A stretch of 64,000 bases of DNA from Pseudomonadota bacterium (GTDB taxonomy: Bacteria > Pseudomonadota > Gammaproteobacteria > Burkholderiales > Burkholderiaceae_C): the NCBI GenBank assembly GCA_023387335.1, contig JAEWIF010000004.1, positions 124,001 to 188,000 on the forward strand, written 5' to 3'. A program made the position numbers and the translations under genes. Positions within the stretch are counted from its first letter, which is position 1; every line of letters starts with the position of its first letter. Under the pieces are notes generated by a model that saw only the letters and a list, made by a program, of their open reading frames with translations, had not been told where the DNA came from and ran no database searches. This document shows, piece after piece, positions 7,275 to 14,091 of the stretch.

Positions 7275-7604
7275 ATGACAGTGATCGAACCTTCCCCCCA
7301 ACGCATCGAGACCACGCTGTCGTATCTGCTTGTGATGCAAGACCCTACCTTCACCCTGTGGCACTCGTCCGACAACGGCCTGTTCATCGACACCTGGCTC
7401 GCGCCTTTCGATGAGTACGAGCCGGTTCTGAAAGGAACGGCGCTGTTGCCGCGCGAGTTGGTGAGTGACCTTCAACAGCGGATGGCTCACTTCCCCTCAA
7501 GGCGGGCGATTGAGGCGCACCTGCGCCAAGACGACGAACTGATGGACCAGGTTTACGACGCGATGGAAGCCGCCCTTGCCGGGACGGCGGTCGCTGGGGC
7601 TTGA
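7275..7604 (+). CDS. hypothetical protein
   Basis: 109 residues starting MTVIEPSPQRIETTLSYLLV. It is acidic, with a hydrophobic pattern consistent with a folded alpha/beta domain and a helical C-terminus (DDELMDQVYDAMEAALAG). I recognise no family. It lies alone between the att-like remnant at 6990 and a repeat region. No clear ribosome-binding site precedes the ATG, and a start further upstream is possible but gives less protein-like sequence. Confidence 0.6.
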   Translation: MTVIEPSPQRIETTLSYLLVMQDPTFTLWHSSDNGLFIDTWLAPFDEYEPVLKGTALLPRELVSDLQQRMAHFPSRRAIEAHLRQDDELMDQVYDAMEAALAGTAVAGA

Positions 7605-8039
7605 GAGCTCGCTCGCGCTGACGCGGCGCTTAGGGCGCCGGAAGGCTGGGGAAATTGCTGGACGCCGACAGCAGCCGGTAAACTCCGGCTCGGGCTCAGC
7701 AGACGGCCTTCCGCTCGCACATGGAGAACGTCTGGCACCTTTCCGTCATCAACACGACTCCCTGCGGGTCACTGGCTAGCGAGCACCACCGACCCGGCAA
7801 GCCAGGAGAGCATCGTGCACACCCTTCCTTTCCAAGACGTCGCAGAAGCCGGGTCAACTGCGATCGTTGGCGCGCCTACCACGGTCGTTACGACAATCGA
7901 CGGAATGCCTACGAGATCAACATGCTCGACTACGCGGCCAACCGTAGGCGCGCCGAGATCCTTGGCACCAAGCTGCCAACAAGACCGCAGCCCCCGCGGT
8001 CGAAGCGACCCGCGGCGTTGAGCAGCCGATAAGCGCTTG
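7605..8039. other. gene-free island segment
   Basis: Only short open frames of unconvincing composition occur here (for example around 7721-8032). It leads directly into the tandem repeats. I see no promoter, RNA gene or transposon end in it. Confidence 0.45.
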
Positions 8040-8695
8040 GCCCGGAACGGCTCGCGGCCGGCGGCCGGGCTCCCGGCTCCGCGCTCAGCCAGGGGTCGAA
8101 GCGCGAAACGACGGGTTCCGGTGGTTGATCGCACCTACCCCCTTGCCTTGTCGCGACGGCGGCTTCTAGGCCCGCCAGCCCGGCGGAACTTGGGCCCGAA
8201 CGGTCTCGGGTAAGCGAGAACAAGGCAACTCCTTTGAGCTAGCTGCTCGGCCGGCCACAGCGCCCACCGGATTGCGGCCCCCCGGGGACCGGGCTCCCAG
8301 TTCCTCTCAGACAGAGTTCCCGGGTTTCGGGCGCGCGAAAGGGCGGGGTTCCGGGTGTGATCGCACCTACCCCCTTAGCGTCGTCGGGACGGCGGCTTCT
8401 AACCCCGCCAGCCCGGCGGAACTTGGCCGCACGGTCTGGAGTGAGGCGCGGCAACTCCTTTGGGGTACCTGCTCGGCCAGCCACAGCGCGCGCCGGATCG
8501 CCGCCCTGCCCGGCGGCCCACTCCCAGTTCCGCGCCCAGGCAGAGTTCCCGGGTTTCGGCGCACCAAACGGCGGGGTTCCGGGTGTGATCGCACCGACCC
8601 CCTTAGCCTCATCGCGACGGCGGCTTCTAGCCCCGCCAGCCCGGCGGAACTCGGGCCGCACGGTCTGGAGTGAGGCGCGGCAATTCTTTCAGGCT
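8040..8695. repeat. about 230-bp imperfect tandem repeat array (three units)
   Basis: The landmark GGCTTCTA recurs at 8161, 8394 and 8622 (spacings 233 and 228). Each is preceded by GATCGCACC-ACCCCCTT and followed by CGCCAGCCCGGCGGAACT, which folds as a small CCGCC/GGCGG hairpin. Further shared words are AGAGTTCCCGGGTTTCGG and CTGCTCGGCC. The first unit is the most diverged and lacks a clear start. No open frame is conserved across units, so this looks like a structural or binding-site array, not a coding repeat. Confidence 0.85.
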
Positions 8696-8729
8696 CGGCC
8701 AGTCGCAGGGGCTCTCGCGCGCGCGAGAT

Positions 8730-8999
8730 ATCAAAGCTTGAATAGCCAAGCAGGTGTTTAACCTTATAAAACCTAACATGTCTAACCTAGGTCTTAAAAG
8801 CTATTGCCTGCTTGGTATTGAATCTAAGTTATTGACTAGGAAGCTAGATTTGCGCCGTCCTGAAGGACGACGCGTCTAGCTACTGCCTTTGGCGGTATAC
8901 TGAATTGTGAAGTGATGTTTGTACCCACTTCGTTTCCCCGGCGGCGTCTGCCGCCGAAGCAGCCCTTCCAAGGAAGGGTACTGCGGTAAGCTGGGAACC
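8730..8999 (+). promoter_or_regulatory. A+T-rich leader with inverted repeats and hairpins
   Basis: Base composition drops sharply between about 8730 and 8850. Inverted arms CCAAGCAGG (8746-8754) and CCTGCTTGG (8807-8815) enclose AATAGC/GCTATT arms. Small hairpins follow: CGTCC-TGAA-GGACG near 8857, GGCGGC-GTCT-GCCGCC near 8940 and CCCTTCC-AA-GGAAGGG at 8963-8978. GGTATACTGAA near 8893 resembles a -10 element. It could be a regulated promoter and structured leader for the gene at 9000, or a replication or binding site. Confidence 0.5.
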
Positions 9000-9302
9000 A
9001 TGGTCACACGCCTGCGCGTTGCCGTCGGCCCGTACGCCCCCGAGGTGCTCGACAGGATCGAGCACGAGGTTGGCGTGCTCTTACCCCGGATTCTCGAAGA
9101 GCGGCGAGCTCGCCGGCAGGAAATGCACGAGCTGCTCGTCGAGATGATCGTCGCTTCACCCGAGATCACCTTCCCCCAAGCGCTGAGGAGCCCCAATGGC
9201 GGAGACAAATCTCAGCCCCACGTGGCTGATACGGTTCAATCTGCATCCGCTGAAGAAGAGTCATCTGCCGGTCGTTGCGCTGAGCATCGATTCAGCAGCT
9301 GA
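9000..9302 (+). CDS. hypothetical protein
   Basis: 100 residues from ATG 9000: MVTRLRVAVGPYAPEVLDRI, followed by a strongly charged helical segment (RILEERRARRQEMHELLVEM) and a low-complexity tail. I recognise no family. It lies directly behind the structured A+T-rich leader and ends 6 bp before the intact ykgJ copy, so the two may be cotranscribed. An upstream in-frame ATG at 8919 would add 27 residues but covers the hairpin leader, so I prefer 9000. Confidence 0.55.
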   Translation: MVTRLRVAVGPYAPEVLDRIEHEVGVLLPRILEERRARRQEMHELLVEMIVASPEITFPQALRSPNGGDKSQPHVADTVQSASAEEESSAGRCAEHRFSS

Positions 9303-9308
9303 GTGGGA

Positions 9309-9629
9309 ATGAGCATTGACTGTCGCCCTGGCTGCGGTGCTTGCTGCATCGCGCCTTCGATCACCTCGCCTATCCCAGGAATGCCAGGCGGAAAGAGAGC
9401 TGGCGAGAGATGCATTCAGCTGGCTGTTGACAATTCGTGCCGGATATTCGGGAGGCCAGAGCGCCCCGCGGTTTGTGCCGGGTTGAAGCCCTCGGCAGAG
9501 ATGTGCGGCGAAACCCGCGAGCACGCTCTTGCCTGGCTGCATCGTCTGGATCAAGAGACTGCGCCCTCACCTCGAGCCCCACAAGGAAAAGGAGCGCCGA
9601 AGCGCCCCTTTCCGTCAGTGCTGGTCTAA
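9309..9629 (+). CDS. YkgJ-type cysteine cluster protein, intact island copy
   Basis: Reads MSIDCRPGCGACCIAPSITS, continues through RCIQLAVDNSCRIFGRPERP and AVCAGLKPSAEMCG, and so carries all eight cysteines of the family, thought to bind Zn or Fe. It is a full homologue of the host gene split at 3816/20302, with about 24 extra C-terminal residues that read through a hairpin. At the position of the integration core it has AAAGAGAGC instead of AAGCCC. It could replace the function of the disrupted host gene. ATG 9309 was preferred over GTG 9303. Confidence 0.88.
   Translation: MSIDCRPGCGACCIAPSITSPIPGMPGGKRAGERCIQLAVDNSCRIFGRPERPAVCAGLKPSAEMCGETREHALAWLHRLDQETAPSPRAPQGKGAPKRPFPSVLV
9588..9611. 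terminator. convergent hairpin terminator
   Basis: AAAGG-A-GCGC, loop CGAA, GCGC-C-CCTTT: a stem with one mismatch and A/T-rich flanks on both sides. It lies between the plus-strand ykgJ copy and the minus-strand GIY-YIG gene, so it can serve both. It falls within the extended 3' end of the ykgJ copy. Confidence 0.6.
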
Positions 9630-9988
9630 CGCCGAACCTGGAAGCCGAATATGCCGGCCGGCGCCGGCCGATGGATCGTGTTCATCGGCGGGTTGATGCT
9701 CTTGATCAAGAGCTTCTCGACTTCGTCGCGTTGCAGCGAGTTCTCCACGGTCAGCCGCAGGACGTGTGTCATCCCCCGGGCACGGGCTTCCGCCCAGCGC
9801 TCGTGACTGCTTAAGCGCTCGAAGACGCTCTCGCTTTGTCCCACGTAGTGAATCGTGTAGGCGTTCGCCAGCACGTTGAACGTGGTGAACATGTAGATCC
9901 CCGGACCATCTGGTCCCGGGGCAGCAGCCGGGTGCACGTTGAAGGTAAATCGGGCATTGCCCGCTTGGTAAAAGGCAGTCAAACCCAT
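9626..9988 (-). CDS. GIY-YIG nuclease domain protein
   Basis: 120 residues. The GIY-YIG core is visible as GPGIYMFTTF, then YTIHYVGQSESVFERLSSHE, and the late acidic motif RDEVEKLLIKSINPPMN. Arg, His and Glu are in the expected order. It is a stand-alone small domain, which in bacteria may be a structure-specific or homing-type nuclease; the substrate is unknown. The start at 9988 is supported by AAAGGAG seven bases upstream. It sits in the island behind the mobilisation-like gene. Confidence 0.85.
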   Translation of the reverse strand: MGLTAFYQAGNARFTFNVHPAAAPGPDGPGIYMFTTFNVLANAYTIHYVGQSESVFERLSSHERWAEARARGMTHVLRLTVENSLQRDEVEKLLIKSINPPMNTIHRPAPAGIFGFQVRR

Positions 9989-10114
9989 GATTGGGCTCCT
10001 TTGTCTACTGGTCAAACACACAGCTAGACCAGTTCTGCCTTCCACTGCAGAATCGAGGCTCCTACCCCGTCGACCCCGCAAGGGAAGACAACTCTGGCCC
10101 TCCAGCCGGGCGTC

Positions 10115-10140
10115 CGAAGCCAGCACTTGTGCTGGCTTCG
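10115..10140. repeat. perfect 12-bp inverted repeat
   Basis: CGAAGCCAGCAC, two bases TT, GTGCTGGCTTCG: a perfect hairpin. No T-run follows on either strand, so it is not a clear intrinsic terminator. A second dyad, AGTGGT-T-ACCACT, lies at 10221-10233. Both sit in the intergenic stretch between the genes ending at 10267 and starting at 9988. Confidence 0.7.
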
Positions 10141-10253
10141 TCGCTTTGGCAGCCCGCCTTGCTACTGACGAGCTAGGGCCATTATGGGCAGCGTTTTTCC
10201 GGTACCGCAAGAGCTAAGGTAGTGGTTACCACTATCCGAACTAAAAGCCCTTC

Positions 10254-10270
10254 GTGAGCCTTCGGCTCAC
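10254..10270 (-). terminator. hairpin at the 3' end of the mobilisation-like gene
   Basis: GTGAGCC-TTC-GGCTCAC overlaps the stop codon of the minus-strand gene. On the minus strand it is followed by GAAGGGCTTTTAG, a weak T-run, so it is a moderate terminator candidate. Confidence 0.45.
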
Positions 10271-11079
10271 TTTGGGAGGTCGTGGACGCTACAGGTCGGA
10301 TAGGGCAGCGTCTGCATCCTCTCCTTCGCCTTGGCCGGGTACGCGTCCGATCGGATGTGACCTTTGACCTCATTCAAGGCTTCTTCCCACACGCGTAGGT
10401 AGCGCAGCTTCGGTTTCTCGCCATCGAGGTACCAGGCCACGCGCAGCCTGTCGCAGCGCTCGTGCTGCACCAGGAGCTCGATGAGGCGGACCATCTTCGC
10501 CCGCAGTTCCCTGTCGCCCTTGTGGCTCGTTTCAATCTCGATCGCGTACCAGCTGAGGCCTCCGGTTTCCTTATAGGTGCCTTCGATTACTACGTCCGGC
10601 GCGGCGATGCCTTTTTGGCGGAGGTCGCGTTCGGCGTGTAGCCGGCGGATGGCGTTCACTGACACGCTGTTGTAGCCCTGTAGCAGTCGGAGGGCGGCCA
10701 GCTGGCCCAGCTCGTCGTGCGTTGCAATTGACACGTTCAGCCGGTCGGCGCGCACTCGGCTAGCTTCCCAGCCGAGGATCAGTTCCGCGGCGACGAGGCC
10801 TTGAGGGGTCAGCGTCCAGACCTTCTGGATCATCTTTCCGACCGCCTGGCACTGCACCAGGCCGTCCCGTTGGAGCTTCGGCAGGTAGCCGTCTCCCTCG
10901 ATGGCCAGGAGCAGTTTCACCATCGGCGTGGTGAGGGTCCCGAAGACCCCAAGCCATGCCAGCGTGATCGCTTCCTTTTCGCGTGCCCTAGTCGTCGGAG
11001 CTCCTGTCCTGTGCGACTTGAGGGACTTGATGCGCTGTTCTTTTCGCTGGGCGCTACCAGCTTGTGCAGGGGTGTTCAT
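10267..11079 (-). CDS. replication-relaxation / mobilisation-like protein
   Basis: 270 residues from ATG 11079 (MNTPAQAGSAQRKEQRIKSL). A basic N-terminus leads to a winged-helix region (TLTTPMVKLLLAIEGDGYLP, then KVWTLTPQGLVAAELI). A C-terminal PD-(D/E)XK-like core follows: PDVVIEG and YAIEIETSHKGDREL. This combination is typical of Replic_Relax-type proteins found beside relaxases on plasmids and mobilisable islands. The assignment is by pattern. No relaxase gene accompanies it. A hairpin-dense region lies directly upstream and might include an oriT. Confidence 0.65.
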   Translation of the reverse strand: MNTPAQAGSAQRKEQRIKSLKSHRTGAPTTRAREKEAITLAWLGVFGTLTTPMVKLLLAIEGDGYLPKLQRDGLVQCQAVGKMIQKVWTLTPQGLVAAELILGWEASRVRADRLNVSIATHDELGQLAALRLLQGYNSVSVNAIRRLHAERDLRQKGIAAPDVVIEGTYKETGGLSWYAIEIETSHKGDRELRAKMVRLIELLVQHERCDRLRVAWYLDGEKPKLRYLRVWEEALNEVKGHIRSDAYPAKAKERMQTLPYPTCSVHDLPK

Positions 11080-11883
11080 GGCGCGTGTAGCTCCCCTGCC
11101 TCCGCAATCTCTCCGTAGGCCCTGAGCCCCTGTCACGGCGCTTCGCACCGTGAAGGCTCCGAAGGCGCTGCACAGCGCCTCCGTAGCCAAGCCTACGGCC
11201 CATCTGGGCTGTGTCGATAGCACCGGGACCGAGAGGGCAAAGGGCTAAGCCCTTTGTCCGCTAGGGCGGATTCCCCTCTCTGCGCGCTAGGGCGCGCTCC
11301 CTGATTGGGCGGGCTCCGGTCGCTGCGCGCCCGGGCTTCGCCCGTTCCGCGGCTCGTCCTCGGCTTCGCTCGTCCTCCCCGCTTACGGGCTCAGCCCGGG
11401 CGCTTCGCCCCAGGACCCCGCTGGCTTCGCCCCCACCCCAGTCGATCCGCGCCGGGGCGCGGACCACTCCAGGACCAAAACTAGGGACGCCTTCGCGTCC
11501 CTGTTTCGGTCCTTCCGTTTCGTCAGGGGCGGCCCCCCCGGCTCCGGGCCTCGCGGCCCGGACCGCTGCCTGTCGGCAGCGTCCGCTTTCGCGGGCCACT
11601 GACGCGCTGGGGCGCGTCCGACTTGTGATCTAGGTTGCGGCCGGCCGTCGCTGCCGCGCCGTCCTTGTCCTTGTCCCTGAACGGGACTGCGGATTCGAGC
11701 TCGCGCTTCCTCAAGCACTCGCCAGCACGGCCACCCCTTTTCACAAGCCTTTCGCCGCCGCCAGGTTCGCGTTATCGCGAGCGCCTGCCAAGCGTTCTCG
11801 CTCTTCGCGACTCCTCTCACCACACTAGCGGTGCATATAGCTCCTGAGCAGCGCGATGCGCGCGTTGCAGATCAGAGGCAATC
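11080..11883. other. gene-free, hairpin-dense region
   Basis: No convincing gene. Between about 11238 and 11610 there is a dense series of short stems: CAAAGGGC-TAA-GCCCTTTG (11238-11256), TCCGC-TAGG-GCGGA (11257-11270), GCGCGC-TAGG-GCGCGC (11282-11297), CGGGC-TTC-GCCCG, GGGCG-CTT-CGCCC, GGGACGC-CTTC-GCGTCCC and GCTGCC-TGTC-GGCAGC. A direct repeat CTCGTCCTC flanks GGCTTCG. Candidates are an oriT, an origin or a structured RNA. None is proven. Confidence 0.55.
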
Positions 11884-12126
11884 ATGAAACAGACCATTCA
11901 AATTCGATCCTTTGCAGGGGCCCTTCACAACGGACATCGCGCAAGCGTTCAGGTCGTCGAGCTGGGCTCATCCCCACCTCGGGTCCTCAAGCGCCTCTCT
12001 TCCACCAGGAAGGATGTGGGCGAAGTCCGCGCACTCGCGACGCACTGGGTGCAGCAGCAGGGCTTCCGGCTCCGCGACAAGGAGCCTTACACGGAGTGGT
12101 CGACCTGGATCAGGGACGTCGGGTAG
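11884..12126 (+). CDS. small hypothetical protein
   Basis: 80 residues: MKQTIQIRSFAGALHNGHRA, then VQVVELGSSPPRVLKRLSST and a tryptophan-rich end (YTEWSTWIRDVG). AGAGG lies six bases before the ATG, and an intrinsic terminator lies 90 bp after the stop, so it is probably a real single-gene unit. I recognise no family. It precedes the restriction-modification cluster. Confidence 0.65.
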   Translation: MKQTIQIRSFAGALHNGHRASVQVVELGSSPPRVLKRLSSTRKDVGEVRALATHWVQQQGFRLRDKEPYTEWSTWIRDVG

Positions 12127-12216
12127 CCCAGGGCAGGCGCAGCGCTATTGCGCACCAGTAGGAGCTATACGCGTCAGATCCCTCTGAGTCCCTCCCTCGA
12201 GAACGACCTCGAGTTC

Positions 12217-12247
12217 GCCCCCGGCCGTTTGGTTCGGGGGCCTTTTT
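12217..12247 (+). terminator. intrinsic terminator
   Basis: GCCCCCG, an 11-base loop, CGGGGGC, then CTTTTT. It ends the 80-residue gene and insulates it from the downstream ribbon-helix-helix gene. Confidence 0.85.
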
Positions 12248-12321
12248 CGTCTGCGCGCCAGTTGAGCGTGCACCGGAGTGGTGTAACATGGTGCAAGCCC
12301 TTCAATGACAGGTAGGCCGAC

Positions 12322-12513
12322 ATGGCAGTCACGACGAAACAGCACCAGCCGGCCAAGGAAGGCACCCGCGCGTCGGTAACCTTTCCCGCTGACCTTTACG
12401 CCGAAATCGAACGGATCGCGGAAGAGAAGAAGGTGTCAGTCGCCTGGGTCGTTCGGGACGCCGTCGAGAAGTACGTTGAGGCTCAGTACCCGCTTTTTCG
12501 TCGGCAGCAGTGA
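12322..12513 (+). CDS. ribbon-helix-helix (CopG/Arc-type) DNA-binding protein
   Basis: 63 residues: TRASVTFPADLYAEIERIAE forms the ribbon strand and first helix, and KKVSVAWVVRDAVEKYVE the second helix. These proteins bind DNA as dimers and repress nearby promoters. A TTGAGC/TAACAT pair with 16-bp spacing about 30-60 bp upstream is a plausible sigma-70 promoter. It is immediately upstream of the methyltransferase, so it could control expression of the restriction-modification genes. No toxin gene accompanies it. Confidence 0.82.
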   Translation: MAVTTKQHQPAKEGTRASVTFPADLYAEIERIAEEKKVSVAWVVRDAVEKYVEAQYPLFRRQQ

Positions 12514-12585
12514 GCGCCGCACTATGCAGAAGACTAAGAAGCTAACCGCCATTACCGGCCAGCACGCACCGGGAGGAGCGACCCT

Positions 12586-14091
12586 GTGACGGACATCACC
12601 CGCATCATTCGCAATAAGATCGCCCGCCTGCAGGCCGGCGGCAAGCCTCGCGTGCTTGACCTGTTCGCGGGCTGTGGCGGGATTTCGCTCGGGTTCTCGG
12701 CTGCGGGGTTCAGTATCGCCGGCGCCGTTGAGTTCGATCCGGATGCTGCCGCGTCCCACGGCCGCAACTTCCACGCCGGCGACTTTGCGCATTCCCAGGC
12801 CCGCGACATCACGAAGACTGGCCCAGATCAGCTGGCAGCCGAGTTCCAGGCAGGCCCCACAGGCGAAGCATTCGACGTGCTTGTCGGCGGCCCACCCTGC
12901 CAAGCTTTCGCGCGTGTCGGCCGGCCCAAATTGCGCGAGGTGGACAACCACGCCGAGGCGTTCAAGCACGACCCACGTGCACAGCTCTACATCGACTATC
13001 TTCGGTATGTCGAGGCCTTCGCGCCCCTGGCCGTTCTCGTCGAGAACGTGCCCGACGTGTTGAATCACGGCGGCCAGAACATCGCCGAAGAAATCGCCGA
13101 GGTGCTGGAGAGCAAGGGGTACGTCTGCCGGTACACCCTGATGAATGCGGCTTTCTACGGGGTACCGCAGATGCGCGAGCGCATGATCCTGATCGCTTAT
13201 CGGCGCGAGCTGGCCGACTCAGTCACGTTCCCCGACCCCACGCACTACATCGACCTGCCACCTGGCTATGAGGGCACGCGCTCCGTGGCGCTCAGATTCC
13301 TGGACAACGAGATCGCCGACGACGCGCACCACTACGTCCACGCGCCGAAAGCGACACCGTCCTTGCCTCCTGCTGTCACCGCCGAAGACGCGCTCGGGGA
13401 CCTTCCGGCGATTGACGCGCGCAGGCTGCTAAAGAGCGGTGCACTACGCCGTGGCGCCCGCCGCTTCGATGCACCGATGCCCTACGATAAGGAGCCGCAC
13501 ACGCCCTACGCCAGGCAGATGCGTACATGGTCTGGGTTCGAAGCGCCCGCGGCGCTGACCGACCACGTGATCCGCTATCTGCCGCGGGACTATCCGCTTT
13601 TCGCGCGGATGAACCCCGGCGACCAGTACCCTCAGGCTTATGAGCACGCGATGGCCATGTTTCAGGAGCGATTGAAGCTTCTCGCAAAGCAGGGCGTCAA
13701 GGTCAAGCCCGGCTCGAAACAGTACGAGGATGTCAAAGCCTCGATCGTGCCGCCCTACGACGTTGGCAAGTTCCCGAATAAGTGGCGCAAGATGTGGCGA
13801 GACCAGCCGGCGCGCACCCTGATGGCTCATCTCGGCAAGGACAGCTACAGCCACATCCACTACGACAGCCGCCAGGCCCGCACGATCTCCGTCAGGGAAG
13901 CGGCACGGCTCCACTCGTTCCCGGATGGCTTCGTCTTCTCCGGCACGATGAATCCCGCCTTCCGGCAGATCGGCAATGCCGTCCCGCCGCTGCTTGCGAA
14001 GGCCGTCGCCACGCACATCATGAAGACGCTCAAACAAGCACCAGGGGAGACGGCGGATGAACCTCGCAGAGCGGCAGCGGCAGTTTCTTGA
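12586..14091 (+). CDS. DNA (cytosine-5-)-methyltransferase
   Basis: 501 residues, GTG start with GGGAGGAG seven bases upstream. All main C5-methylase motifs are present: I (DLFAGCGG, 25-32), IV with catalytic Cys105 (GGPPCQAF), VI (VENVPDV), VIII (QMRERMILI) and X (QIGNAVPP). It transfers a methyl group from SAM to cytosine C5, marking host DNA against the nuclease encoded downstream. The end overlaps the McrB-like gene by 35 bp, indicating tight co-expression. The target sequence cannot be read from the protein. Confidence 0.97.
   Translation: MTDITRIIRNKIARLQAGGKPRVLDLFAGCGGISLGFSAAGFSIAGAVEFDPDAAASHGRNFHAGDFAHSQARDITKTGPDQLAAEFQAGPTGEAFDVLVGGPPCQAFARVGRPKLREVDNHAEAFKHDPRAQLYIDYLRYVEAFAPLAVLVENVPDVLNHGGQNIAEEIAEVLESKGYVCRYTLMNAAFYGVPQMRERMILIAYRRELADSVTFPDPTHYIDLPPGYEGTRSVALRFLDNEIADDAHHYVHAPKATPSLPPAVTAEDALGDLPAIDARRLLKSGALRRGARRFDAPMPYDKEPHTPYARQMRTWSGFEAPAALTDHVIRYLPRDYPLFARMNPGDQYPQAYEHAMAMFQERLKLLAKQGVKVKPGSKQYEDVKASIVPPYDVGKFPNKWRKMWRDQPARTLMAHLGKDSYSHIHYDSRQARTISVREAARLHSFPDGFVFSGTMNPAFRQIGNAVPPLLAKAVATHIMKTLKQAPGETADEPRRAAAAVS

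Noticed and set aside
7721..8032. 103-codon frame in the gene-free island segment
   Set aside because: Low-complexity basic composition, no ribosome site, and other frames are equally open; not supported as a gene.
8040..8695. CRISPR array or integron attC array
   Set aside because: Units are about 230 bp, too long for CRISPR repeats; no cas genes, no unique spacers, no integron integrase and no attC core signature.
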